DNA of 64,000 nt from Paenibacillus dendrobii. GTDB taxonomy: Bacteria > Bacillota > Bacilli > Paenibacillales > Paenibacillaceae. The DNA is taken from contig NZ_WUBI01000002.1 in NCBI RefSeq assembly GCF_009807035.1, forward strand, positions 930,001 to 994,000, read 5' to 3'. Made by a program: the position numbers and the translations under genes. The notes beneath the pieces are model-generated. The model saw nothing but the letters and a program-made list of their open reading frames with translations, searched no databases and was not told the DNA's origin. Below, piece by piece: positions 56,801 to 64,000 of this stretch (position 1 is its first letter; each line of letters opens with the position of its first letter).

Positions 56801-59800
56801 ACTCCATGATCATGAGTGAATTGAAATCGAACTGCTCAAAGCTCTTTTTGCCGATCACTTGCTTCACGGACATTTTGGTAACGGCGGCAATGATCCCTGC
56901 AATTTCTTCTTTTATCTTCTCTTTATCAATCCCTGGCTGACTCGTTTCGTTCCGGGTATGGCTGGAATCCGCATAGAGATCGGTAATAGTCCGGTTTGAA
57001 TGAAGACGAAGATCCTTACCGTTCCCATAGAGAACGCCGATGTTCCGGTAGCTGCTTGATAGAATCGAAATGAGCGCATCCAGCGCAACTCCGTCAGGTA
57101 AACCTTCCCATCCCTTTTCCTGCTTCAAGCGATGTCTCTCCGAATCCGATAATTGCATACCGCCTGACAACCAAAGCGGCCAATTGACCGAAATGATTTT
57201 GCCGGATGCTTCTCCTTTCTGACATTCGCCATCGCGATATTCGGCAAAACAATCCATGAACCCATTCGCATATGCATAATCGGACTGACCTTTATTTCCA
57301 AAAATAGAGGTAACCGACGAGAAATAAACCATGAAGTCCAAACGATCAGCATATTTTTTCAAATAGAATGTTCCAGCCACTTTGGCCTTCATCACTTCTT
57401 CAAAGTCGCTCCATTCTTTATGGAACAACAGCCGGTCCTTAATGACCCCGGCGCAATGGAAAATACCCTTGATAGGCCCGAAATTCCGCTTGATTCCATC
57501 TAATGTCTGTTTTACATCGCTCTCAACTGCAAGATCGCAGCTTTCATAAACGACACGGCCTCCTGGGATTGAAGCCAGTATTCGATCCGTACTCGCCTCT
57601 TGCGGGGATCTGCCAAGCAGCACAATGGTAGCTAAAGGATAGCGGCTAAGATAACGGGCGATAACAAGGCCAATGCCTCCCAATCCGCCGGTAATGAGAT
57701 AGACGCCCCTGAAATCAACGTTGCTTGGCGATTCAACCTCTACTTTCTTCAGCTCTCGTTCCATTCTCATATATTGGTCGTATTTGATTTCTGCCGAAGA
57801 AGAAGCATGATGGAAGAGCTCTCCGATCACCTTTTGACCATCCGCTTTCACCCAGTTGTGGGCCAGTGTTCGGAATCGGAGGGCCGGATATTCCAAGCCG
57901 ATCGTTCGCATCATGGATCCGAGTCCCGCATAAAAAGGATAGTTTTCATGATTTTTAGCGTCGATCAGGGCCATGATATTGTAATCTCGTTCCCCGGCTA
58001 TGTTCATCAGTGCTTTACATAACACAAACAACGGATGCGCCACTTCTTTTGCCCGGACCAATGGCGATTCGCTGCTGTTGGGGATATCGGGAACGATAAG
58101 CATATTCGTAAAATCAATCGCATGCGATGCGAAATGTTCAAACAGCGTAAGATAATCACGCTCTTCATGGACATTGATATGATAGATCGGATGTGCGGCA
58201 TTGAAGCGGTTGCCTGCTTTGACCAGAATGACGCTTCCGACCAGATCCGACTCGGTTAAAGCCCTGTAATTCGATTCATCCCGATCTATTAAAATGACCG
58301 TTTCGTGCCTGTAACTTTGCCCGGTGCGCAGCGGCTTTTCTATCCATTGCGGCGTATAAAACATCAATTGCTGCTCTTTCTCCGGAAGAGCCTTCAGTAC
58401 GAAATCCTCGATTGTCGCCAGCTCCTGGCCGTCTTGATCATAAATCGCGATCTGGCATTTCACATATCGACTCGTTTCGTTATGATCGGTGATGTTGATC
58501 CGCGAATAACAAGGAGCCAACAGCTTCCGATAAACACGTACTTTGCCCATCGAGTAAGGTAAATACGTCGTATTGGATGACTTCAAGCGATCACTGCCAA
58601 CAACGGCATGCAAGGCGCCGTCAAGCATGACCGGATGAATGATCCCGTTTTCATAACGAATAGGAGACGATTCATCATCCAAGCTCGCCAATAGTTCATC
58701 GTGATGACTATACACCGTTTGGACGACTTGATACGCCGGGCCATACTGGCACTTTGAGCTCAGATGCTGCCGGTAAATATCGCGTTTATCGTAGCTTGCA
58801 TGGGCATAGTTGATAAAATGGTCGACATCGAACCGTTCAGGCATGCGATTCTGCGATGTGCTGAACGCACCCGTTACCACGATGTCATCCCCGTTGCTGA
58901 CAACAAATGTCAGGGCAGACGTATCCATCGAAAGTGTTATGCATGTATCTTGTTCGCCCAGCCTTACAGATTGCAGAAAACTTATGTTATCGATTGCGAT
59001 TTCATCATGGGCGACATGGCGCAATTCCAATGCTTTCATGACCATTTCCAAATAAAAGGAACCGGGAACGACCACCGCCTCATGAATGACGTGATCCTTC
59101 ACAAGCTCGCTTTGATGGTTCAACTTCACCGTATAGTGCATGTTGTGTCTTTCCCTGACAATGCCGTCAAAAAAAGCATGGCGAATCGGCGCAGCAAAAA
59201 AGCCCTGTTCGCTGCGCGCGGGCTCGATCCAATACCGTTTCTTCTCGAACGGATAAACAGGCAATGAAATTTTCCGATACCGACGGTTCGCATACAATTT
59301 TGCCCAGTTGATCTCGCTTCCGCTGACATAAAGGTCTCTCAAACATTCCAATTGTTCCTTGTACGCGGCAGCATGAAGCTCCGATGTCGTTAATAGGTCG
59401 ATCAGGGTATCGCATGAGGCCGAATCGGGATGATCGCTCAGCTTCGCCTGTACATTCGAATAACCTTTTTCCAGCGCGGTCATCAACTGCTCCTTGCTCT
59501 CCACTACAAAAGCGATCCGTTCGTCAAAATGATTCCGACCTACGCTAAGCGTATAAGACATATCCGCTATAGATTGTCCGTTCGATGCCCTTAACCAATC
59601 ACTAAGCTGTTCGATTTTGCGCAATAAGCTCTCTTTCGACTTGGCGGATACCGGGATCAAATAATAAGGCTGACCGGTAGCCGGCCGATTCGTGCCGTCC
59701 TTATATTCTTCAATGACCAGATGACTGTTCGTGCCGCTGAACCCGAATGAGCTGACCGCGGCTTTTCTTGGGGTGGATTTCGGTCTCCATTCTTTTAATG

Positions 59801-62800
59801 TCGTATTCACGTAAAATGGACTGTTCTTGAAGTCGATATGCTCGTTCGCCTGTTCAAAATGCAGCGTCGGAGGGATCGCTTGATGCTTCAGGGACATGAC
59901 GATTTTGATTAACCCGGCGACGCCTGCGGCGGCTATCGTATGCCCGATGTTCGTTTTGACAGATCCGATTGGACAAGAATGCTTTGCATTCGCAGTCTCT
60001 CCGAATACATCGGCGAGCGCCTTGATCTCGATTGGATCGCCCAGTTTCGTCCCTGTTCCGTGCGTCTCCACATAATCAATGGAAGCCGGATCGATCTGAT
60101 TATCCTCATAGATCGTTCGGAGCAGATTGACTTGGCTCATGGCACTGGGCGCGGTAATTCCGTTCGTCTTGCCATCCTGATTGATGCCGGAAGCGGAGAT
60201 CACGCCATAAATATGGTCATTGTCAGCAATCGCCTGATCCAACTCCTTCAGCACAATGATTCCTGCTCCTTCGCCCGGAACAAACCCGTTCGCCCGGTTG
60301 TCGAAAGCCTTGCATCTGCCATCGGGTGACAACATGCCCAGCTTGGAAGACGTCAAATAAAGATCTGGAGTAGACATGATGCAGATGCCCCCTGCAAGGG
60401 CCATCTGGCATTCGCCTTTTAGAATGCTTTCTGCCGCAAGATGGATGGCAACGAGCGAAGAAGAGCAGGCGGTATCCAGGCTTATCGCAGGTCCCTTTAG
60501 ATTGAGAAAATAGGCAACCCGCGCCGCCAGAATTGCAAAATCATTGCCCATCAAGCTGTATGGATTAGGCGGGTGCCCCCCTTCTTTGATGAGGTCGATA
60601 TAATCGCCTGGCCTTGCGCCTATAAAAACCCCTATATTTTTGTTGCTCAGATCAAGTTCCGAATATCCCGCATCTTCCAGCGCATGGTAACACTCTTCGA
60701 GACAAATTCGCTGTTGCGGATCCATGTTCTCGCCTTCAACTGGTGTAATCGAGAAAAAATCGGCATCGAAATGATCGATATCGGCTACGAATCCTCCCCA
60801 TTTGCTTATTGTTTTGTGATCTGCTCTCATGTCGGGGTCGTAATAATTCTCAACGGACCAGCGATGTTCAGGAACAATCTGGATCGAATCAATGCCGTTT
60901 TTGAGATTATTCCAATATTCATCAACTGAATCAGCACCGCCGTATTTGCACGCCAATCCGATGATGGCTATTTTTTTCGCCGTGTTCGCTGCTTCTTTGG
61001 GTTCATTGCGGGCTACTGTACTCGGCAGATCCGGAATGTGACTAGCAAACGCAATAGTTTCATGCATTGCGCTGATGCTTTTCTGACCAGTCAAAAATAC
61101 GCTCAGCTCATCGATGCTTGAGTAATCGTATAAGTCACTTACAGCAAGCTCGGTCCCGAATTGTTTATTCACTTCATTCAAAAAGTCCACAATCGTCAAT
61201 GAGTCAAAGCCCAAGGCATAGTATTTCTTCCCGTTTTCAATCAATGAACGGTCAACTTTAAGAACTTTAGCCGCTAGCGTAGCCAATATATCGTTCATGA
61301 CTGTACCGTCTATAGAAGACGGGGTTTTATCATTAGCGGTTGGTTCGGGTTTGGATGCCATATTAGGTTCAGGTTGCAATTCCGGCTTCACATTGTCCTT
61401 GGAATGGATAAAAGTCATTAACTCGTCTAAGCTTGCATGATCATACAAATCCGTGATGGCCAGCGAGATACCGAACCTCTTATTAACAGCGTTTAAGAAA
61501 TCTACGATAGTAAGCGAATCAAAGCCTAATGCATAGAACTTTTTCCCGCTCTCAATCAAGGAATGTTCAACGGATAACGTTTGTGCCGCCAGAGAAACGA
61601 GCTGTTCTTTGATGTCACTCTCAGAGATGCGATTCTTTTTTTCATTGTTTGCCGGTAGTTCGGTCAGCTTTACTAATTGTTGCCGATTAATTTTCCCGTT
61701 CGGGGTTCTTGGCAATGCATCGACTCGAATGAATGAAGAAGGGATCATGTAGTCGGATAATTTGGGTTTCAGAAAATCATGCAACTGCTCGTCTGTGACC
61801 GATTTCCGATCCTTCAATGCGATTGCCGAATAGAGTCGGCTGACTCCCGGATTGATTTCTTTCACAAAAACCGCACATTCGGCAATCGCATCGTTTTGCT
61901 CCATTACCCGTTCGATGCCCGTCAATTCAAGCTTAATCCCCCTGATCTTCACTTGATGATCACGCCGGCCCAACAGCTCAATCGTTCCGTCTGGCAAATA
62001 ACGTCCATAGTCGCCCATTTTATATAGCCGGGGACCTGAATGATCATTGAACGGATTTTCAATAAACTTTGCAGCATTGCCTTCATCGTCATGAAGATAA
62101 CCTGTCGCTAATGCCGCTCCTGCGATATGCAGTTCTCCCGCAACTCCGATTCCCGCAAAATTCAAATCCGAATCGAGCACGTACGCTTTGACGTTCCGGA
62201 TCGGTTTGAACCCTGGCAATTTATTATTTCTACCTGTTTTGGTTTTGGAATCGACATATAAAATCCCATTGACCTCCGTTGCACCGTAATCATTTAATAA
62301 CGTGGCCTGAGGCACAACTTCTTTAAATTGATTCAGTAAATCAACGGTTAGCGGTTCACCCGCGGTAACGCACAATTGCATCGTCGACAGTAATCCCTTA
62401 TCTTCCGGAGACTCCAAAATGCGTTTTAAAAGCGAAGGGACGACGGTAAGATGCGAGATCTGATGGCGACCAACCGCACGAACCAGCTGATTCGGATCTT
62501 TTACAATCGAATCGGCCAAAACGATGGTGGGAACGCCCTTCAACAGTCCCCCCAGAAACTCCCACATGGAGGGCATGAAATTCATGCTCGTCCGCTGACC
62601 CATACAAGACGTCTCTGTGAACGGGTATCGGGACCAGAGCCAGTTAAAACGATTGATCAATTGCTGCTGCTTGTGAATAACACCCTTTGGTTTTCCGGTC
62701 GAGCCCGATGTGTACATAATTAAGCAGTCGCGATCCAAGGAGTTGTTGCTTGCCGAAATGCTTGGCTCGTAGGAATCGGCATCCATGATATGACGTTGGC

Positions 62801-63959
62801 TCATTACGAATGTCTTATCGTTCGATATTTCCCTCGCGTTATGCTCGGTTGTAAATATCAATTCGACTTTCGCGTCCTCAATCATGTAATGAAGATGTTC
62901 TTTCGAATAGGATGTGTCCAGGGGAATATAGACATTGCCCGACTTCCACACTGCAAGCATCGCAATGACCGTATAAATGGAACGTTCGCCATAATAGCCA
63001 ATGACTTGATTGTTTAGGTTTAATTGCGAAATTTCTAATGCCAAGTGATCGACGGAACAAAGTAAGTCCATGAAAGAAATATAAAAAACATTGCTTTTAT
63101 GATCGTCATAAATAATAGCAATGTCCTTTGGAGTTTGATGGGCTTGTCGTTCGAATACATCATACAGCGTTTCTTGGAATGGATATCGGGCCGTTCCGCC
63201 TGCCCATCTATTGATCCTGTCGATTTCATCTACCGAAAGATAAGAATGCGCGGACAGGGCTGCCTCCGGATTTTCGATAAACCCGGTTAAATAGGTCGAA
63301 TAATGATTTACAATTCGATCGATCGTATTTCCAGCGATCATGCGAGCGTTATATTTTATCGTGGCGATGACGCTATCTCCGTTAAACGACATATTGATAG
63401 CCAGCACATGATTGGAGTCAGCGTTGCTTATTGCCAAATTGAGACTGTCCCAATCGTGAGGATCGGAGGGTTCCTTCAACAACAAGGAGGCCATATTCCT
63501 CACGACATCTGCAAGCTTGGATTGTTTCGTGCAGTTTGCCGTGTCCAATTTCACTCGCGTTCCTCTGCACTCGATGCTCCAAGTGGTGGCATTGTCGTCC
63601 ATATAGCGAACAAATAAAGCAATCATGATGCCGGCAAAGTTAAGAAGATTCCAGTCAGACATCTTATCCGTTACCAGAAAGCTTCGGTGTAAAATCGGAA
63701 CCTTTTGCATACTGTTTCCAGGTTCAACAAATAAAAAATCAAGTCCGGCCCCGCCTTTGTCGCGTGTATCCGAATCCCCCGCCGCCAAATCCATGAATTG
63801 ACGACTCTCAATAAAATCGATAATTTGCTCCTTATGATTGACGAGATAGGCTTGGATATCCTGGTCTAATTTAGTATTTTTAAAATAGAGTTCGCCCTTA
63901 TGGAATCCATAATGAATGTTCCAGCTGGCTAACGTATCCAATAGCTTGAGAGGTTCCAT
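53793..63959 (-). CDS. PKS-A: TubC docking-C remnant-A-PCP-PCP-KS-DH-KR-ACP-KS-DH
   Basis: This 3388-aa hybrid begins at ATG 63959 with AAAGGAG upstream; the frame runs to 63995 without a better start. Residues 1-50 resemble TubC-type docking domains, implying a partner upstream of the window. Residues 70-250 look like only the C-terminal lobe of a condensation domain; no HHxxxDG is present. The A domain (about 270-760) has TSGSTGKPKG and YGATE, but Met462-Pro replaces the Asp of the pocket. Two near-identical PCPs follow (GFDSLTIVDFLN, Ser815 and Ser920). Then KS1 (Cys1165), DH (His1623, Asp1780), KR (TGGLGGIG, SDYAYAN), ACP (FNSL, Ser2381), KS2 (Cys2637) and DH (His3118, Asp3292). The protein stops in the DH-KR linker; the KR is in PKS-B. 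Both KSs have all catalytic residues. Confidence 0.93.
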   Translation of the reverse strand: MEPLKLLDTLASWNIHYGFHKGELYFKNTKLDQDIQAYLVNHKEQIIDFIESRQFMDLAAGDSDTRDKGGAGLDFLFVEPGNSMQKVPILHRSFLVTDKMSDWNLLNFAGIMIALFVRYMDDNATTWSIECRGTRVKLDTANCTKQSKLADVVRNMASLLLKEPSDPHDWDSLNLAISNADSNHVLAINMSFNGDSVIATIKYNARMIAGNTIDRIVNHYSTYLTGFIENPEAALSAHSYLSVDEIDRINRWAGGTARYPFQETLYDVFERQAHQTPKDIAIIYDDHKSNVFYISFMDLLCSVDHLALEISQLNLNNQVIGYYGERSIYTVIAMLAVWKSGNVYIPLDTSYSKEHLHYMIEDAKVELIFTTEHNAREISNDKTFVMSQRHIMDADSYEPSISASNNSLDRDCLIMYTSGSTGKPKGVIHKQQQLINRFNWLWSRYPFTETSCMGQRTSMNFMPSMWEFLGGLLKGVPTIVLADSIVKDPNQLVRAVGRHQISHLTVVPSLLKRILESPEDKGLLSTMQLCVTAGEPLTVDLLNQFKEVVPQATLLNDYGATEVNGILYVDSKTKTGRNNKLPGFKPIRNVKAYVLDSDLNFAGIGVAGELHIAGAALATGYLHDDEGNAAKFIENPFNDHSGPRLYKMGDYGRYLPDGTIELLGRRDHQVKIRGIKLELTGIERVMEQNDAIAECAVFVKEINPGVSRLYSAIALKDRKSVTDEQLHDFLKPKLSDYMIPSSFIRVDALPRTPNGKINRQQLVKLTELPANNEKKNRISESDIKEQLVSLAAQTLSVEHSLIESGKKFYALGFDSLTIVDFLNAVNKRFGISLAITDLYDHASLDELMTFIHSKDNVKPELQPEPNMASKPEPTANDKTPSSIDGTVMNDILATLAAKVLKVDRSLIENGKKYYALGFDSLTIVDFLNEVNKQFGTELAVSDLYDYSSIDELSVFLTGQKSISAMHETIAFASHIPDLPSTVARNEPKEAANTAKKIAIIGLACKYGGADSVDEYWNNLKNGIDSIQIVPEHRWSVENYYDPDMRADHKTISKWGGFVADIDHFDADFFSITPVEGENMDPQQRICLEECYHALEDAGYSELDLSNKNIGVFIGARPGDYIDLIKEGGHPPNPYSLMGNDFAILAARVAYFLNLKGPAISLDTACSSSLVAIHLAAESILKGECQMALAGGICIMSTPDLYLTSSKLGMLSPDGRCKAFDNRANGFVPGEGAGIIVLKELDQAIADNDHIYGVISASGINQDGKTNGITAPSAMSQVNLLRTIYEDNQIDPASIDYVETHGTGTKLGDPIEIKALADVFGETANAKHSCPIGSVKTNIGHTIAAAGVAGLIKIVMSLKHQAIPPTLHFEQANEHIDFKNSPFYVNTTLKEWRPKSTPRKAAVSSFGFSGTNSHLVIEEYKDGTNRPATGQPYYLIPVSAKSKESLLRKIEQLSDWLRASNGQSIADMSYTLSVGRNHFDERIAFVVESKEQLMTALEKGYSNVQAKLSDHPDSASCDTLIDLLTTSELHAAAYKEQLECLRDLYVSGSEINWAKLYANRRYRKISLPVYPFEKKRYWIEPARSEQGFFAAPIRHAFFDGIVRERHNMHYTVKLNHQSELVKDHVIHEAVVVPGSFYLEMVMKALELRHVAHDEIAIDNISFLQSVRLGEQDTCITLSMDTSALTFVVSNGDDIVVTGAFSTSQNRMPERFDVDHFINYAHASYDKRDIYRQHLSSKCQYGPAYQVVQTVYSHHDELLASLDDESSPIRYENGIIHPVMLDGALHAVVGSDRLKSSNTTYLPYSMGKVRVYRKLLAPCYSRINITDHNETSRYVKCQIAIYDQDGQELATIEDFVLKALPEKEQQLMFYTPQWIEKPLRTGQSYRHETVILIDRDESNYRALTESDLVGSVILVKAGNRFNAAHPIYHINVHEERDYLTLFEHFASHAIDFTNMLIVPDIPNSSESPLVRAKEVAHPLFVLCKALMNIAGERDYNIMALIDAKNHENYPFYAGLGSMMRTIGLEYPALRFRTLAHNWVKADGQKVIGELFHHASSSAEIKYDQYMRMERELKKVEVESPSNVDFRGVYLITGGLGGIGLVIARYLSRYPLATIVLLGRSPQEASTDRILASIPGGRVVYESCDLAVESDVKQTLDGIKRNFGPIKGIFHCAGVIKDRLLFHKEWSDFEEVMKAKVAGTFYLKKYADRLDFMVYFSSVTSIFGNKGQSDYAYANGFMDCFAEYRDGECQKGEASGKIISVNWPLWLSGGMQLSDSERHRLKQEKGWEGLPDGVALDALISILSSSYRNIGVLYGNGKDLRLHSNRTITDLYADSSHTRNETSQPGIDKEKIKEEIAGIIAAVTKMSVKQVIGKKSFEQFDFNSLMIMELTGRLEKVFGSLSSTLFYEYNSLDELADYVMNHHREVLKVKYAVADQAARDEHELIKDRTLPASERQSEMREFPAALDSQEKTRAASIGSDPGVQDIAIIGLAGRYPGANHIDALWEMLKNGKSGISEIPKDRWDWKTYYTEDKKAYGGIYSKWGGFIEDIDKFDPIFFGISPREAEQMDPQERLFLETVYASIEDAGYTPDNLCASRRVGVFVGAMNADYVTGASFWSIANRVSYVMNFQGPSMAVDTACSSSLVAIHLAVESLYNGTCECVISGGVNLIADPYHYERLSGKTMLSSGRECKAFGAGADGFVDAEGVGAVVLKTLSAAERDGDHIYGVIKGTMINAGGRTNGYTVPNPNMQRQLTKEALRRAQMDARTISYIEAHGTGTELGDPIEVAGLTGAFEESTSDKQFCAIGSVKSNIGHLESAAGIAGLTKVLLQMKHGQIAPSLHARELNPRIDFGKTPFVLQQELSEWTRPVIDNRRYPRRAGLSSFGAGGANAHVIIEEYGMVEPRSEHLTHNGHMPVIIVLSAKSEEKLREQAENLLVWLRKGQHENRDLIDIAYTLQVGRVAMVERLAMTVTSLEQLEHKLNAYVEHRSETENIHRGHASGDKALGALLGFDEDIQLAVESWINKRKYDRLLDLWVMGLDLNWDNLYAHSNPGRISLPTYPFARERYWLTERETEAENTNAMGLHAVGYLNPLLHRNTSNLEEQRFSSIFTGKEFFLRDHAVRGKNILPGAAYLEMTRAALRQSVQWGQDHAIKLKNIVWSAPYAANGPSQELHIGIYPEEEREIGFEIYSTGPIGEEETVIHCQGRAVFMPRSHSDHAQGIDIRTIQAECSDRIIGDGECYEQFSTMGVEYGSGHRAIKCLYVGEGQVLAKLMMPESVSAVSDDYILHPSMLDSAIQATIGLSIASAASSGIAGAKPRLPFALEELDIIGHCSEHMWAFVRMSEGITTDSHMQKLDIDLCDEDGTIQIRMKKFAFRGLEAESEVIAYVG

Positions 63960-64000
63960 TCTGTAGCTCCTTTCATTATTTTCTACGAATAGCAAAGGTT

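Noticed and set aside
58764..59267. A 167-codon plus-strand frame, and many others of 60-230 codons opposite the PKS genes
   Set aside because: They lie inside long, domain-complete minus-strand genes, lack ribosome-binding sites and have no family motifs; they are antisense shadows.
63960..64000. End of an upstream PKS/NRPS gene (a possible stop at 63976-63978)
   Set aside because: Only about seven codons are visible in that frame, too few to support a gene, although the TubC-like docking domain makes an upstream partner likely.
1..64000. CRISPR arrays, rRNA genes, phage genes, riboswitches
   Set aside because: No regularly spaced repeats, rRNA signatures, phage structural motifs or convincing riboswitch structures were seen. 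The repeats in the PKS genes are homologous domains.

Overview
The window reads as the chromosome of an endospore-forming member of the Bacillales, most like Paenibacillus. The basis is gene content and order: secF-secD, a comN-like gene, spoVB, yajC-tgt-queA, a SpoIID/LytB protein, ruvB-ruvA-ruvC and bofC. GTG/TTG starts are frequent and SigA-type promoters are recognisable. This is judgement from protein families; no database search was run.

Positions 1-18310 are core genome. Left to right: secF (cut by the window edge) and secD, comN-like, spoVB, a DUF421 membrane protein, a small TIGR04086-type membrane protein, a PAP2 phosphatase-like protein, yajC, tgt, queA, a SpoIID-like protein with SPOR-like repeats, ruvB, ruvA, ruvC, a LysR regulator divergent from an ilvE-type aminotransferase, a Gfo/Idh/MocA oxidoreductase, bofC and a tRNA-Pro(TGG).

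Positions 18311-18638 hold the tRNA promoter and a decayed IS630-family transposase fragment. They form the junction between core genome and an accessory biosynthetic locus.

Positions 18639-64000, all on the minus strand, are a large trans-acyltransferase polyketide synthase / non-ribosomal peptide synthetase locus that continues past the right edge. In transcription order there are five giant genes, called PKS-A to PKS-E here, with nine ketosynthases. Consecutive genes overlap by 11, 8, 1 and 14 nt. None of the five has an internal acyltransferase; one free-standing acyltransferase (18639-19772) serves them. It is in a short operon with a UvrA-type ABC ATPase (likely self-protection) and a serine-hydrolase homologue that has lost its SxxK lysine. 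That operon has its own promoter.

The assembly line is irregular. PKS-A starts with a TubC-type docking domain, half a condensation domain, an adenylation domain without the usual Asp, and two near-identical carrier domains. PKS-A/PKS-B split a DH-KR pair between proteins. PKS-B has a DH with Asp changed to Asn and a ketosynthase without its catalytic His. PKS-C starts with GNAT-ACP and then an internal thioesterase. PKS-D has a glycine-type NRPS module. The PKS-D/PKS-E boundary cuts a ketoreductase in two through overlapping frames. I do not recognise the product.
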